Shown here piece after piece: positions 50,940 through 62,133 of a stretch of DNA of 64,000 nucleotides. The notes under the pieces are model-generated. The model saw only the letters and a program-made list of their open reading frames with translations, was not told where the DNA came from and did no database searches. The position numbers and the translations under genes are program-made. Each line of letters begins with the position of its first letter. The stretch's first letter is position 1. This stretch comes from Corynebacterium sp. HMSC036D02 (GTDB lineage: Bacteria; Actinomycetota; Actinomycetes; Mycobacteriales; Mycobacteriaceae), in NCBI RefSeq assembly GCF_001836165.1, contig NZ_KV827677.1, positions 1 to 64,000 on the forward strand. The letters run 5' to 3'.

Positions 50940-51509
50940 CTATCCACGCAGGATAGCACTAATTGCAGCAACGGCCTCATCGAGATCTTCATTCACAACG
51001 ATGTGGTCGAATTCCTTTTGCGCGGCAAGTTCCGTCTCTGCAGTATGCAGTCTGCGGTCAATGACATCCTGCGGTTCGGTCCCGCGCCCAGTCAGGCGTT
51101 CAACCAGAACTTCCCAGGACGGTGGGGCAAGAAACACGGTTTCCGCCTCCGGCATCGCCGCCTTCACGTTGCGAGCGCCTGCAAGATCAACCTCCACCAA
51201 CACCGGACGGCCGGCCGCCATCGCTTCCTGCACCGGCTGAGCCGGCGTCCCGGAGCGCTGCAAACCACCGTGGATCTCAGCCCATTCGAGCATGTCACCG
51301 GCATCAATGTGTTCTTGGAAAGCCTCCGGGGAGACAAAGAAGTAATCCACCCCATCAGTCTCGCCGGGACGGGGTTGGCGCGTCGTCATTGAGACGCTGA
51401 AGTAGAGGTTGTCAACATCATCACGCAGGCGCGAAACCACAGTGGACTTACCCACAGCGGACGGCCCGGCCAAAACGACCAGGCGCCCGCGTGCAGTTTC
51501 GTCAGCCAT
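50940..51509 (-). CDS. gmk: Guanylate kinase
   Basis: The 189-residue enzyme phosphorylates GMP to GDP. P-loop [12 protein letters not shown] near the N-terminus, [18 protein letters not shown] for GMP binding and a lid region with [10 protein letters not shown] fit the family. It lies 8 bp after the mihF gene and 32 bp before rpoZ; the mihF-gmk-rpoZ order is typical of actinobacteria. Confidence 0.96.
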   Translation of the reverse strand: MADETARGRLVVLAGPSAVGKSTVVSRLRDDVDNLYFSVSMTTRQPRPGETDGVDYFFVSPEAFQEHIDAGDMLEWAEIHGGLQRSGTPAQPVQEAMAAGRPVLVEVDLAGARNVKAAMPEAETVFLAPPSWEVLVERLTGRGTEPQDVIDRRLHTAETELAAQKEFDHIVVNEDLDEAVAAISAILRG

Positions 51510-51517
51510 TGTGCTAA

Positions 51518-51838
51518 TTACTCGCCGTAGCCGAAACGCTCGAGCAGGGCGCGACGCTGACGGTCACCCAGGCCACGCAGGCGGCGGGTCTGAGCAATCT
51601 CCAGGTCCTCCATGATTTCCTTGGCCTTGACCTTGCCAACCTTCGGCAGAGCCTCGAGGAGAGCGGAGACCTTGGTCTTGCCGATGATCTCGTCGGTCTC
51701 GGCCTTCTCCAGAACTTCCTGCAGGTTGGTCTCGCCGCGCTTCAGCGCAGCCTTGAGCTCAGCGCGAGCCTTGCGGGCCTCAGCGGCCTTTGCGAGAGCT
51801 TCTTTGCGCTGCTCATCTGTCAACTTGGGAAGGGCCAC
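51518..51838 (-). CDS. mihF: Actinobacterial integration host factor (mIHF)
   Basis: The 106-residue nucleoid protein matches mIHF: an N-terminal long helix rich in Lys/Glu/Arg, and the C-terminal helix-two-turn-helix DNA-binding part with [20 protein letters not shown] and [19 protein letters not shown]. It bends DNA and is the host factor for mycobacteriophage L5 integration in mycobacteria. It starts at a GTG with CGGAGGA upstream and has a long leader. Confidence 0.95.
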   Translation of the reverse strand: MALPKLTDEQRKEALAKAAEARKARAELKAALKRGETNLQEVLEKAETDEIIGKTKVSALLEALPKVGKVKAKEIMEDLEIAQTRRLRGLGDRQRRALLERFGYGE

Positions 51839-51966
51839 GGGTTTCCTCCGATTTCATTAGTACGAACATTGTCATCTGATGGCTAGCACCAGAATCTCGG
51901 CTCACGGTGGGAAGATTTCCCCAGCGCGGGATAGCTTTTGCTACCTCCACGAACCGACTTCTGGCA

Positions 51967-51972
51967 ATCCTA
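51967..51972 (-). promoter_or_regulatory. Possible mihF -10 box
   Basis: TAGGAT on the minus strand lies about 130 bp before the mihF GTG; transcription from it would leave a leader of about 120 bases. The 270-bp interval 51839-52108 otherwise shows only a small GGGGAAATCTTCCC hairpin. Confidence 0.4.
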
Positions 51973-52108
51973 GCACTGGTCTGTACGCGGTGACGTAACG
52001 CGGCCCCTTTCTTTTAAAGGTTCCTGCACGTCAACGCACATGCCTTAAACAAAATACCAGGTAAACAGCGCTCCTGTTAATCCAGCGCGCTGTTAATTAC
52101 CCGTCGTC

Positions 52109-52957
52109 TTAGTCCCGAAACTCTGAGGCGGTGTCGATAACGGCTTTGCGCAGGTCAGTAACCTCGGGGCCCGCCGAAAGGATGGCCCTGGAGACGTTAG
52201 CAAAGCCCAGTTCAGGCGCCGCAGAGGTGAGTTGCCTAACATCTGCGGGCGTTGCGCCTTGCGCACCGACGCCCGGCAGCAGCACTGGGCCGTTTAATTG
52301 GTCTAATGCAGGCGGAGCCTCCAACGTCGCGCCCACGACCACGCCGAGAGCACCCACGGTGTTGTTTGGCCCCGCCGCAGACGCATTGCGCTGAGCAAGC
52401 TCATCGACGACTCGTTGCGCCACGCTGCGGCCGCCCACGCTCAGCGACTGCAACGCCACGGCCTCTGGGTTAGAGGTTGCCGCAAGGACGAAGACTCCAC
52501 GCCCAGTGTCCTCCGCTAGGTCGAAGACTGGCCTCAATGCACCCACGCCGAGGTAGGGCGAGACCGTTACTGCATCGGAACACAACGGCGAGTCCTCCCC
52601 CAGCCAGGCCTGTGCGTAGCCGGCCATGGTGGAACCGATGTCTCCGCGCTTAGCATCGGCCAGGCTAAGACAGCCCTGTTCCCGAAGGCCCGCCAGGGCC
52701 TCCTCGAGTACTGCGAAGCCGCGGGAGCCGAAACGCTCAAAAAAGGCCACCTGCGGCTTCACCACCGCGGCGGTCTCGGCGAAGGCTTCCACGCAACGCA
52801 ACGTAAACGTGCGCAAACCGTCCACATCAACCGACAGGCCCCAGGCCTCCAGCAGGTGCGGGTGCGGGTCGATGCCCACGCACAGGCGCCCGCGCTCCGC
52901 ACCGGCTGCCACGAGGCGTTCACCGAAAGACGGCGTCTTCCTAGTTTGCTGGGTCAT
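52109..52957 (-). CDS. pyrF: Orotidine 5'-phosphate decarboxylase
   Basis: The 282-residue enzyme makes UMP from [22 protein letters not shown] contains the Lys-Asp catalytic residues, and the length and N-terminal [11 protein letters not shown] fit the actinobacterial type 2 enzymes. The ATG at 52957 has AGGAG seven bases upstream, preferred over a TTG two codons earlier. It overlaps the end of carB by 17 bp and closes the pyr operon. Confidence 0.95.
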   Translation of the reverse strand: MTQQTRKTPSFGERLVAAGAERGRLCVGIDPHPHLLEAWGLSVDVDGLRTFTLRCVEAFAETAAVVKPQVAFFERFGSRGFAVLEEALAGLREQGCLSLADAKRGDIGSTMAGYAQAWLGEDSPLCSDAVTVSPYLGVGALRPVFDLAEDTGRGVFVLAATSNPEAVALQSLSVGGRSVAQRVVDELAQRNASAAGPNNTVGALGVVVGATLEAPPALDQLNGPVLLPGVGAQGATPADVRQLTSAAPELGFANVSRAILSAGPEVTDLRKAVIDTASEFRD

Positions 52958-55900
52958 GCTCAAGCTCCTGCAGCGCGCGTACCTTGAGGTCTCCGCGCCG
53001 CAAGGCCTCGATGCCCTGCACGGCGGCGGTCACGCCCTGGACGGTGGTCACCAACGGAATGCCCACAGATACGGCAGCAGCGCGGATGTCATAGCCGTCG
53101 TGCCGGGCGCCGGCGGAGCCTGCCGGGGTGTTGAGGATGAGATCAACCTTTCCAGCGAGAATCTGGTCCACGATGGACTCCTCGCCTTCCGTGGCCTCCG
53201 AGACCTTCACCGCCACCTCGCACTCCACGCCGTTGCGACGCAACATCTGCGCAGTACCTGCCGTAGCGACGATGGTGTAGCCCATGTAGGCCAGCCGCTG
53301 AATCGGGAAGATAAGCGTGCGCTTATCGCGGTTAGCTACGGAGACGAACACGGTTCCCTCGGTGGGCAGCTCGCCGAAGGCGGCCATCTCACCCTTGGCA
53401 TAGGCAGCGCCGAAGTTATCAGCCAAGCCCATCACCTCACCGGTGGACTTCATCTCCGGCGAAAGCAAGGTATCCAGCAGCTGGCCGTCGGGGCGACGGA
53501 AGCGGTTGAACGGCAACACAGCTTCCTTGACGGCAATCGGGTGCTCCAGCGGCAGGGAACCACCGTCGTAAGTCGACGGGATGATGCCTTCTTCGCGCAG
53601 CTCGGCGATGGACGCCCCCAGCATGACGCGCGCGGCGGCCTTGGCCAGCGGCACGCCGGTGGCCTTGGAGACGAAAGGCACGGTGCGGGAGGCACGAGGG
53701 TTGGCCTCGATGACGTAGAGAGTGTCATCCTTCAGGGCGTACTGAACGTTCATCAGGCCCTTGACGCCGATGCCGTGCGCTAGGCGACGCGTCGACTCCC
53801 GCACCTTCTCAATATCCTCCGGGCCCAGGGTCATCGGCGGCAACGCGCAGGAAGAGTCACCGGAGTGGATACCGGCCTCCTCGATGTGCTCCATCACGCC
53901 GCCGAGGTAGACCTCCTCGCCGTCGCACAGCGCGTCGACGTCAATCTCAATGGCGTTATCCAGGAAGCGGTCAACCAGGACCGGGTGATCCGAGGTGATC
54001 TCGGTAGCGCGTTCAATGTAATCGCGCAGCGAATCTTCGTCGTAGACGATCTCCATGCCGCGGCCACCCAGCACGTAGGACGGGCGGACCAGCACCGGGT
54101 ACCCGATGTTTGCGGCAACCTGACGCGCCTCTTCAAAGGAGGTAGCGGTGCCGAAGGCCGGTGCGGGCAGCTCGGCTTCGGCGAGAACCGTGCCGAATTC
54201 ACCGCGATCCTCGGCCAAGTCGATGGCGGCGGCCGAGGTTCCCACGACCGGAACGCCAGCAGCCGTCAGGCGCTCAGCCAGGCCCAGCGGGGTCTGTCCA
54301 CCCAGCTGAACGATGACGCCGGCAACCTCACCACACGCGGCTTCCGCGTGGTAGACCTCCATGACATCCTCGAAGGTCAGCGGCTCGAAGTAGAGGCGGT
54401 CTGCGGTGTCATAGTCAGTCGATACTGTCTCCGGGTTGCAGTTGACCATGACCGTCTCGTAGCCCTTACGGGAAAGCTCCAGGGCGGCGTGCACGCAAGA
54501 GTAATCAAACTCGATGCCCTGGCCGATACGGTTCGGGCCGGAGCCCAAGATGATGACCTTGCCCTTGGTCTTCTCACTGCTCTCGCGCACCTCAGACTCA
54601 GCGTTCGGGTCCATTTCATAAGCGCTGTAGTGGTACGGGGTCTGGGCCTCAAACTCACCCGCACAAGTGTCAACGGTCTTGTACACTGGGCGAATGCCCA
54701 GAGACCAGCGCAGGGAGCGCACGCCGTCTTCACCGGCAAACTCTGGGCGAAGAGCCGCGATCTGGGCGTCGGACAGCCCGAAGACCTTAGCGCGGCGCAG
54801 TAATTCAGCGTCCAGGACCGGCGCGCTCACGAGCTCCTCGCGGAACTCTACGAGCGCCTCAAGCTCGGCGAGGAACCACGGGTCGATGTGCGAGTGCTCG
54901 TACAACTGCTCCACCGTGGCACCAAGGCGCAGAGCCAGCTCGACATCATAGATGCGGCCCTCGGTCGGGCGCTCCAGGTCCTTGAGAACGGCCTCCACGT
55001 CCGTTGCGCGCTCCCCAGCGAAATACTCATCCGGCTTGGTCCAGAAACCAGAAGGCTTGCCCTCCAGCGAGCGCATGACCTTATTCAGGCCAGAGATGTA
55101 GTTGCGGCCGATACCCATGGCCTCGCCCACAGACTTCATCGTGGTGGTCAGGGTGTCATCGGCGCCCGGGAACTTCTCAAAAGCAAAGCGCGGAGCCTTG
55201 ACAATGACATAGTCAAGCGTTGGCTCGAAGGCCGCCGGGGTCACGCCGGTGATATCGTTTCGCACCTCATCCAGGGTGTAGCCAATAGCCAGCTTGGCAG
55301 CCAGCTTGGCAATCGGGAAACCGGTGGCCTTAGAGGCCAGCGCGGAGGAGCGGGACACACGCGGGTTCATCTCAATGGTGATGATGCGGCCGTCATCCGG
55401 GTTTACAGCGAACTGGATATTGCAGCCGCCGGTGTCGACGCCGACCTCGCGGATAATGGCGATACCCTGGTCGCGCATCTTCTGGTACTCGCGGTCCGTG
55501 AGGGTCAATGCTGGGGCCACGGTAACGGAATCACCGGTGTGAACGCCGAGGGCGTCGACGTTCTCGATGGAGGCGATGACCACCACGTTATCGTCGCCGT
55601 CACGCATGAGCTCAAGCTCGAACTCCTTCCAGCCCAGGATGGACTCCTCAATGAGGACGTTCGCCTCCGGCGAGGCAGCTAAGCCGCCGCCAGCAATGCG
55701 CTCAAGGTCCTCCTCGTTGAAGGCCAGACCAGAGCCCAGGCCGCCCATGGTGAAGGAGGGGCGTACAACGACCGGGAGGCCAAGCTCAGCGACGGTCTCG
55801 TGGACCTCCTCCATCGTGTGGCACACACGGGAGCGCGCGGATTCACCGCCGATGGAGGCGACAATATCCTTGAACTTCTGGCGGTCCTCGCCACGCTCGA

Positions 55901-56282
55901 TGGCGTCGATATCAGCACCGATGAGCTCGATATCGTACTTCTTCAGAATACCCAGGCGGTCCAGCTGCACCGCGGCGTTCAGAGCGGTCTGGCCGCCGAG
56001 TGTGGCCAGCACCGCGTCGATTGGGTTTCCCTCTTCCTTTTCCTTCTGGAAGATCTTCTCAATGAACTCAGGCTCAATGGGCTCCACGTAGGTGTGGTCG
56101 GCGAATTCCGGGTCCGTCATGATCGTTGCCGGGTTGGAGTTGACCAGCGTGACGCGCAGGCCTTCTTCCTTGAGCACGCGGCAGGCTTGGGTGCCGGAGT
56201 AGTCAAACTCGCAGGCCTGACCAATAACAATCGGACCGGAGCCGATAACCAGGACGTGATTGATGTCGTTGCGCTTTGGCAT
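52941..56282 (-). CDS. carB: Carbamoyl phosphate synthase, large subunit
   Basis: The 1113-residue protein is a complete large subunit with two homologous ATP-grasp halves, an oligomerisation domain between them, and a C-terminal allosteric domain (about 940-1100). [17 protein letters not shown] opens the first half and [17 protein letters not shown] the second. It makes carbamoyl phosphate for pyrimidine and arginine synthesis. It lies 30 bp after carA. Confidence 0.98.
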   Translation of the reverse strand: MPKRNDINHVLVIGSGPIVIGQACEFDYSGTQACRVLKEEGLRVTLVNSNPATIMTDPEFADHTYVEPIEPEFIEKIFQKEKEEGNPIDAVLATLGGQTALNAAVQLDRLGILKKYDIELIGADIDAIERGEDRQKFKDIVASIGGESARSRVCHTMEEVHETVAELGLPVVVRPSFTMGGLGSGLAFNEEDLERIAGGGLAASPEANVLIEESILGWKEFELELMRDGDDNVVVIASIENVDALGVHTGDSVTVAPALTLTDREYQKMRDQGIAIIREVGVDTGGCNIQFAVNPDDGRIITIEMNPRVSRSSALASKATGFPIAKLAAKLAIGYTLDEVRNDITGVTPAAFEPTLDYVIVKAPRFAFEKFPGADDTLTTTMKSVGEAMGIGRNYISGLNKVMRSLEGKPSGFWTKPDEYFAGERATDVEAVLKDLERPTEGRIYDVELALRLGATVEQLYEHSHIDPWFLAELEALVEFREELVSAPVLDAELLRRAKVFGLSDAQIAALRPEFAGEDGVRSLRWSLGIRPVYKTVDTCAGEFEAQTPYHYSAYEMDPNAESEVRESSEKTKGKVIILGSGPNRIGQGIEFDYSCVHAALELSRKGYETVMVNCNPETVSTDYDTADRLYFEPLTFEDVMEVYHAEAACGEVAGVIVQLGGQTPLGLAERLTAAGVPVVGTSAAAIDLAEDRGEFGTVLAEAELPAPAFGTATSFEEARQVAANIGYPVLVRPSYVLGGRGMEIVYDEDSLRDYIERATEITSDHPVLVDRFLDNAIEIDVDALCDGEEVYLGGVMEHIEEAGIHSGDSSCALPPMTLGPEDIEKVRESTRRLAHGIGVKGLMNVQYALKDDTLYVIEANPRASRTVPFVSKATGVPLAKAAARVMLGASIAELREEGIIPSTYDGGSLPLEHPIAVKEAVLPFNRFRRPDGQLLDTLLSPEMKSTGEVMGLADNFGAAYAKGEMAAFGELPTEGTVFVSVANRDKRTLIFPIQRLAYMGYTIVATAGTAQMLRRNGVECEVAVKVSEATEGEESIVDQILAGKVDLILNTPAGSAGARHDGYDIRAAAVSVGIPLVTTVQGVTAAVQGIEALRRGDLKVRALQELEHDPAN

Positions 56283-56312
56283 GTGTTGCTTCTTCCTCTT
56301 CCTGGTTGCGTT

Positions 56313-57476
56313 CTACTTGTTCGGGGACTTTTCAGTCATGAGCTCGATGAACTGGTCAAAGAGCGGGTTGGCATCGTGTGGGCCGGCGGCGGACTCCGGG
56401 TGGTACTGCACGGAGTAGGCCATGCCATCCTTGAGCGCAACGCCTTCGATGGTGTTGTCGTTGAGGCAGGTGTGGGAGACCACTGCTGGGCCGAAGTCGG
56501 TATCGAATTCCTCACCGGCCGGGTCTTCCTTGCCCGAGGGGCTGGCCAAGGCAAAGCCGTGGTTCTGGGAGGTGATATCGATCTTTCCGGTGAGCTGGTT
56601 GCGCACCGGAACGTTGATGCCGCGGTGGCCGAATTTCAGCTTGTAGGTCTCCATACCCAGCGCACGGCCGAGGATCTGGTTGCCAAAGCAGATGCCGAAG
56701 AAGGGGTACTTGGCAGCAAGGATGTCGCGGACGATGCCGACCATGGTGTCAGCGGTAGCCGGGTCGCCCGGGCCGTTGGAGACAAACACGCCATCTGGGT
56801 TGTACTGCTTGATCTCCTCGAACGGGGTGTTGGCGGGAACCACGATGGTCTCGATGCCACGCTCGGCGAAGTTTTTCGGGGTGGCGGTCTTGACTCCCAT
56901 GTCATAGGCCACGACGGTGAAGCGCTTCTCCCCTACTGGCGGGAAGGTGTAGACCTCATCGGTCGAGACCTCTGCGGACAAGTCGAGTCCAGCCATGGAA
57001 GGTTGGTTCTTGACCTCAGCGATGAGCTCATCGACGTCCCTCTCAGCAGCCTCGCCGGAGAAGATGCCGGCCTTGATTGAGCCGTGATTGCGCAGGTGGC
57101 GCACCAACGTGCGCGTATCGATTCCGCCAATGCCGATGATTCCCTGCTTCTCCATCTCCTCCGACAGAGAGCGGGCGGCACGCCAGTTGGAGACGCGGCG
57201 GGCCAGATCACGGATAACGAGGCCGGCGACCCAGATTTTGTCGTCGTGGGACTCGTTGTCCTCATCGTTCCAGCCCGTATTGCCAATCTGCGGCGCGGAG
57301 GCGACGACGATCTGGCGATGGTAAGACGGGTCCGTCATGGTCTCCTGGTAGCCCGTCATGGCGGTGGTGAAGACTGCCTCGCCCAGGGTCGTACCGGTGG
57401 CGCCGAAGCCGAAGCCTCGGAAGGTGCGGCCATCAGCGAGGACCAGGATGGCGGGGGTGGTGGTAGTGGAAGTCAC
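56313..57476 (-). CDS. carA: Carbamoyl phosphate synthase, small subunit
   Basis: The 387-residue glutamine amidotransferase subunit supplies ammonia to CarB. The class I glutaminase triad is present: Cys in FGICFGNQILGRALG, and His and Glu in VQYHPESAAGPHDA near the C-terminus. The N-terminal domain has LADGRTFRGFGFGATG. It is separated from pyrC by 105 bp, in which no clear promoter is visible. Confidence 0.97.
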   Translation of the reverse strand: MTSTTTTPAILVLADGRTFRGFGFGATGTTLGEAVFTTAMTGYQETMTDPSYHRQIVVASAPQIGNTGWNDEDNESHDDKIWVAGLVIRDLARRVSNWRAARSLSEEMEKQGIIGIGGIDTRTLVRHLRNHGSIKAGIFSGEAAERDVDELIAEVKNQPSMAGLDLSAEVSTDEVYTFPPVGEKRFTVVAYDMGVKTATPKNFAERGIETIVVPANTPFEEIKQYNPDGVFVSNGPGDPATADTMVGIVRDILAAKYPFFGICFGNQILGRALGMETYKLKFGHRGINVPVRNQLTGKIDITSQNHGFALASPSGKEDPAGEEFDTDFGPAVVSHTCLNDNTIEGVALKDGMAYSVQYHPESAAGPHDANPLFDQFIELMTEKSPNK

Positions 57477-57581
57477 TGTGTGTTGAACCTTTCAGTGAAT
57501 TTTCTCGGTGAAGGGTTGGGTGTGTGGGGATGTGCGTTGGTTACTTAAGTGTCGAGCAACTCTGATTGTCGATTATCCCGA

Positions 57582-58940
57582 TTACTCGGCCGCCTCGCTG
57601 GCGCTTTCAGCAGCAAGGTCGTAGGTCACTGCGCCACGCAGGATGGTGTAGGCCACTCGTGCACCGAATTCCTCCCCCTCATAGGGGTTATTCTCCGACT
57701 TCGACGCCAGGCGCGTGGAATCCGATACCCACTCGTGCTCGGGATCAACGATGGTGAGGTTGGCTGGCTCGCCTACCGCAATCGGGCGGCCATGACCAGG
57801 CAAGCGAGTAATCTCTGCCGGACGCTCCGACATGACGCGGGCGACGAAGCGCCAGTCAGCCAGGCCGGTGGCGACGAAGAGCTTGGCGATGACCGCCAGG
57901 GAGGATTCCAGGCCCAGCATGCCCGGCTTAGCGTGCTCGAACTCGACGCACTTGTCTTCGCTGCCGTGCGGCGCGTGGTCGGTCGCTACGACGTCGATAA
58001 GCCCGTCAAGCAATGCTTGGCGCAGGGCCAGGGTGTCGGATTCCTCCCGCAGCGGTGGGTTGACGCGGAAGACGCCGTCGTAGGTCACCAGCTTGTCATC
58101 GGTCAACAGCAGGTGGTGCGGGGTCACCTCTGCAGTCAGCGGGATGCCCTGTTCCTTGGCCCACTTGAGCAGCTCGACGGTGCCCTTCGTCGAAGCGTGG
58201 CAGATGTGCATGCGGTTGCCGTAGTCACGCGCGAGCAGTGCATCGCGGGCGACGATGGATTCCTCGGCCACACGCGGCCAGCCACGCAAGCCTAGGCGGG
58301 CTGCAACCTCGCCCTCGTGGGCGCTCGCGCCTTCGGTCATGCGGTGATCTTCTGCGTGCTGGGCCAGCAAGACGTCAAGCCCCTTGGCATATTCCAAGGC
58401 ACGGCGCATGAGCTGCGGGTCTTGGACGCACTTGCCGTCGTCGGAGAACATGCGCACCTTGGCATCCGAGCGGGCCATCATGCCGAACTCGGTCAGCGTT
58501 TTACCCTCCAAGCCCTTCGTGATGGAGCCAACCGGATGGACGTCGCACAAACCGCGCGCCTGGCCCTTGGCCCAAACGCACTCCGCGATGATCGGCTGAT
58601 CCGTGACCGGAGAGGTATTCGCCATGGTGAAAACCGCAGTAAACCCGCCCTTGGCGGCGGCCCGCGAACCGGTCTCGATGGTCTCGGTGTCCTCGCGGCC
58701 CGGCTCACGCAGGTGGACGTGCATGTCCACCAGGCCCGGCAGCAGCACGTTGCCGCCCCCGTCGATGGTGCGGTCGACGCCTTCCGCTGGGTTGATATCG
58801 GCGGCGCCGATCGCCTCGATGACGCCATCCTTGATCAGAAGGCTAGTGGGCTCGCCTTCGCCATAAGGGCGGACGTTGGTGATGAGCAAGGTGCCCGCCG
58901 CAGGAGCCGAGAGCACGCCGGTGTCTGGATAAGTAGTCAT
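57582..58940 (-). CDS. pyrC: Dihydroorotase
   Basis: The 452-residue zinc enzyme cyclises carbamoyl aspartate. Metal ligands lie in [11 protein letters not shown], in [10 protein letters not shown], in [10 protein letters not shown] and in VATDHAPH. It is a class I dihydroorotase of usual length. It lies 44 bp after pyrB in the pyr operon. Confidence 0.97.
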   Translation of the reverse strand: MTTYPDTGVLSAPAAGTLLITNVRPYGEGEPTSLLIKDGVIEAIGAADINPAEGVDRTIDGGGNVLLPGLVDMHVHLREPGREDTETIETGSRAAAKGGFTAVFTMANTSPVTDQPIIAECVWAKGQARGLCDVHPVGSITKGLEGKTLTEFGMMARSDAKVRMFSDDGKCVQDPQLMRRALEYAKGLDVLLAQHAEDHRMTEGASAHEGEVAARLGLRGWPRVAEESIVARDALLARDYGNRMHICHASTKGTVELLKWAKEQGIPLTAEVTPHHLLLTDDKLVTYDGVFRVNPPLREESDTLALRQALLDGLIDVVATDHAPHGSEDKCVEFEHAKPGMLGLESSLAVIAKLFVATGLADWRFVARVMSERPAEITRLPGHGRPIAVGEPANLTIVDPEHEWVSDSTRLASKSENNPYEGEEFGARVAYTILRGAVTYDLAAESASEAAE

Positions 58941-58984
58941 GGTTTCTGAAAAGCTCTCCTCGTTGGTATGTGAGATAACTCGAT

Positions 58985-59956
58985 TTAGATACCGGCGTTC
59001 TCGCCGTTGGTGAGCAGCGTAAAGAGGGTGGCCATGCGCACGTGGACACCGTTGTGGACCTGCTGGAGCACCGCGGTGTTGTCATAGTCAGCCACCGCGT
59101 AGTTGATTTCCATGCCGCGGACCATGGGGCCCGGGTGCATGATGATGGCGTGCTTCTTCATAGCAGCAGCGCGGTCCTTGGACATCCCGTAAAGAGCCGC
59201 ATACTCGCGGTGCGAGGGGAAGAAGCCGCCGTTCATACGCTCTGCTTGGACGCGCAGCATCATGACGACATCGGCCTTGGCCACCTCGGAGTCGAAGTCA
59301 TGGGAGACGCGCACCGGCCAAGTGTCGACGCCGAAGGGCAGCAGCGTCGGCGGGGCGACGAGCGTGACGTCGGCTCCCAGGGTGGACAATAGTTCCACGT
59401 TGGAGCGCACGACGCGGGAGTGCAGGCAATCACCAACGATGGTGACGTTCAGTCCCTCGAAACCGGTGCCTGCGGCGCAACGATCCGCGCCCAGGTGCAG
59501 GCGCTGGCGCATCGTGACGGCGTCGAGAAGCGCCTGCGTGGGGTGCTGGTGAGAGCCATCGCCGGCGTTGATGACGCTCGGCCCCTGCCCTTCGGGCGCC
59601 ACCCAGCCGGCGAGCTGCTGCGCCGCGCCCGAAGAAGGGTGGCGCATGATGATGGCATCGGCACCAATGGAGGCCAAGGTCAACCCGGTGTCCTTGAGGG
59701 ACTCACCCTTCTTGACCGAGGACGTCGAGGCAGAGAGGTTGATGACATCTGCCGACATCCACTTACCCGCCGTCTCGAAAGAAGAACGTGTACGGGTGGA
59801 GTTTTCATAGAACAAGGTGAAAACGGTGCGCCCGCGCAGAGTGGGCAGTTTCTTGACTTCGCGGCCTTCGAGGGCTTCCCGGAAACGGTCGGCCTCATCC
59901 ATCAGCCCGAGGATCTCCTCGGCGCTGTGGTCGGCGATATTAATGAGGTGCTTCAT
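58985..59956 (-). CDS. pyrB: Aspartate carbamoyltransferase, catalytic chain
   Basis: The 323-residue enzyme joins carbamoyl phosphate and aspartate. [13 protein letters not shown] is the carbamoyl-phosphate site and [10 protein letters not shown] follows; the aspartate part includes MLRVQAERM. Its ATG follows directly on the pyrR stop (TAA then ATG), so the two are probably translationally coupled. Confidence 0.97.
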   Translation of the reverse strand: MKHLINIADHSAEEILGLMDEADRFREALEGREVKKLPTLRGRTVFTLFYENSTRTRSSFETAGKWMSADVINLSASTSSVKKGESLKDTGLTLASIGADAIIMRHPSSGAAQQLAGWVAPEGQGPSVINAGDGSHQHPTQALLDAVTMRQRLHLGADRCAAGTGFEGLNVTIVGDCLHSRVVRSNVELLSTLGADVTLVAPPTLLPFGVDTWPVRVSHDFDSEVAKADVVMMLRVQAERMNGGFFPSHREYAALYGMSKDRAAAMKKHAIIMHPGPMVRGMEINYAVADYDNTAVLQQVHNGVHVRMATLFTLLTNGENAGI

Positions 59957-60547
59957 TTATGCCTCCTTGCCGGGCTGTGCAGTGAAGCGGGTAAGAACGA
60001 CGGCATCGCGGCCATCGATATCGGCGTTGTACACGGTGACGTCCTCGTCGCGTGCGGTGGGGATGTTCTTGCCCACGTAATCAGCACGGATGGGCACCTG
60101 GCGGTGCCCGCGGTCCACGAGGACGGCAAGTTGGATGATGTCGGGGCGCCCGATATCGGCCAAGGCGTCCAGCGCGGCGCGGATGGTGCGGCCGGAGTAC
60201 AGGACGTCGTCGACAAGGATCACGGTGGCGCCGTTGATGCCACCGGCTGGGACTGTGGTGGGCTGCAATGCCCGGTGCGGGCGGGCATAAAGATCGTCGC
60301 GGTACAACGTGATGTCAAGGGAGCCCCAAGGAACCTCCACCCCGGAGAATTCCTCAATTTTTTCAGCGAGGCGCTGAGCCAAAGGCACGCCACCAGAGGG
60401 AATGCCTAAGAGCAGGACTCGAGGAGATTCACTCGAATCAAGCGCCGTTTTCTCAATGATCTGGTGCGCGATGCGTGCGACAGTACGCGCGACGTCTTTC
60501 GAGCTCAGCAGCTCGTTGGACTCCGCGTGGGTGCCGGTTTCACTCAT
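59957..60547 (-). CDS. pyrR: PyrR, pyrimidine regulator / uracil phosphoribosyltransferase
   Basis: The 196-residue protein has the PRPP-binding motif [18 protein letters not shown] and the family features of PyrR, which binds pyr mRNA with UMP and has weak uracil phosphoribosyltransferase activity. AAGGAGG lies six bases before the ATG. A hairpin resembling a PyrR-binding loop touches this ribosome site, so PyrR may repress its own translation and that of the coupled pyrB. It is the first gene of the pyr operon. Confidence 0.95.
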   Translation of the reverse strand: MSETGTHAESNELLSSKDVARTVARIAHQIIEKTALDSSESPRVLLLGIPSGGVPLAQRLAEKIEEFSGVEVPWGSLDITLYRDDLYARPHRALQPTTVPAGGINGATVILVDDVLYSGRTIRAALDALADIGRPDIIQLAVLVDRGHRQVPIRADYVGKNIPTARDEDVTVYNADIDGRDAVVLTRFTAQPGKEA

Positions 60548-60561
60548 CGTGACCTCCTTCC

Positions 60562-60577
60562 CCGCCTCACGGTGCGG
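60562..60577 (-). promoter_or_regulatory. PyrR-binding-loop-like hairpin before pyrR
   Basis: The minus-strand leader reads CCGC, ACCGTGAG, GCGG (60577 to 60562): a 4-bp stem with a loop carrying CNGNGAGG, the conserved core of known PyrR-binding loops. AAGGAGG begins four bases after it. The position suits translational repression rather than attenuation. Confidence 0.6.
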
Positions 60578-60707
60578 TCTTTAAAGGATGTCGGACAATG
60601 GTTAATAGGACTTGTCTATGCTTGAAAGCCAGCACTAACCATAGCACTCTTCCGGCGTGCTGTGTACGCCCTCGCACCCCGAATCTTTTGAGGCAGGTCC
60701 CTAGACA

Positions 60708-62105
60708 GTGAGTTTTACTACCCAGCACGTTGTTCCAGCCCCGCGTGATGAGGTTTGGCAATGGCACACCCGTCCGGGAGCGCTCGCGCGCCTCACCGCG
60801 CCTTTCGGTTTCATGACTCCCCTGCGGCAGGCCGAGTCATTAGCTGATGGGACTTCTATCTTGGGGTTTCCTGGCGGCCTAAAATGGGTCGCCCGGCACG
60901 ATTTGAGTAGGTATCAACCGCGGCGTTCCTTCGCTGATGTCTGTATCAACGCCCCCTTCCGTTCGCTGGCCAATTGGCGCCACGAACACTTCTTTGAGGA
61001 CCACTCAGAGGGCACGCTCATCACCGACAAGGTGGATACCCGCATCCCCACGGGGCCAGTGGAATCGATTTTTGCGTACCGGCAGCAACAGCTTATTGAG
61101 GACTTTCGCTTTGCTCAGCGGCTGGGTGCTCTCAACGCCGAGCCCCGCACAATCGCAATAACCGGTACGCACGGCACGATAGGCACGGCTGTGGCCGCAC
61201 AGCTCGGCACGTTGGGCCACACCGTCATTCCGCTCGTGCGCTCTAACCCGGGAGCCGGCGAGCGCCTGTGGCGGCCTACTTTGCCCGCCAAAAACTTGCT
61301 GGACGGCGTTGATATCCTCATCCACCTGGCCGGTGAGCCGATTTTCGGGCGTTTTAATACCGCGCACAAAGAAGCTATTCGGGATTCACGTGTAGGCCCT
61401 ACTCACCTGCTGGCGCAGCTGGCGGCCGAAACATCCTCTGTGACCGCGATGGTCTGCGCCTCCGCGATCGGCATCTACGGTCCGGACCGGGGCGATGAAG
61501 TACTGACCGAAGACTCGGAGCGCGGTGAGGGCTTTCTGGCCGATGTCGTGGCGGCGTGGGAGGATGCCTGCGCGCCGGCACGTGAAGCCGGAAAACGAGT
61601 GGTGAACCTGCGCACCGGGATCGTGCAATCAGCCAACGCGGGAATCCTGCCGCTGCTGCGGGCGCTGTTTTCTACCGGACTGGGCGGCTCATTTGGCAAG
61701 GGCAACATGTGGAATAGCTGGGTCGCGCAGGATGATCTCTCAGATATGTTCGTCCGCGCCGCGCTCGACCCTGCCTGGAGCGGTGCCATCAACGCAGTCT
61801 CTCCCAACCCGGAGCTCAATCGCGATTATGTGGATGCCCTCGGCTCACTCCTTCATAGGCCGACCGTCATCCCCATTCCCAGTGTCGGTCCGGCGCTGCT
61901 GCTGGGTAAGGAAGGGGCACGTGAGCTGGCGCTGGCCAACCAAAAGGTTCTGCCCACCCGCGCGGAAGCGCTGAGCCATACCTTCCGCTACCCCGACATC
62001 GCTCCAGCGCTCGCCCATGAGCTCGGCGGTGAAAAACTCTTCGAGGCCCCCACCTGCGCACCCGAGGAAGACGGCTCCGGTAGTGTCGGGGCCGGAAAAG
62101 ATTAA
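60708..62105 (+). CDS. SRPBCC domain fused to TIGR01777-type epimerase
   Basis: The 465-residue protein joins a START/SRPBCC-like domain (about 1-140) to an NAD(P)-binding extended SDR of the YfcH/SDR39U1 type. TGTHGTIG (152-159) is the dinucleotide loop, ILIHLAGEPI and VCASAIGIYG follow, and the C-terminal part is the family's variable region. The substrate is unknown. A GTG start is used. It is divergent from pyrR and 28 bp before the YbjN genes. Confidence 0.85.
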   Translation: MSFTTQHVVPAPRDEVWQWHTRPGALARLTAPFGFMTPLRQAESLADGTSILGFPGGLKWVARHDLSRYQPRRSFADVCINAPFRSLANWRHEHFFEDHSEGTLITDKVDTRIPTGPVESIFAYRQQQLIEDFRFAQRLGALNAEPRTIAITGTHGTIGTAVAAQLGTLGHTVIPLVRSNPGAGERLWRPTLPAKNLLDGVDILIHLAGEPIFGRFNTAHKEAIRDSRVGPTHLLAQLAAETSSVTAMVCASAIGIYGPDRGDEVLTEDSERGEGFLADVVAAWEDACAPAREAGKRVVNLRTGIVQSANAGILPLLRALFSTGLGGSFGKGNMWNSWVAQDDLSDMFVRAALDPAWSGAINAVSPNPELNRDYVDALGSLLHRPTVIPIPSVGPALLLGKEGARELALANQKVLPTRAEALSHTFRYPDIAPALAHELGGEKLFEAPTCAPEEDGSGSVGAGKD

Positions 62106-62133
62106 GAAAAATGTAGCGAAGTGAGTAGAAGAA

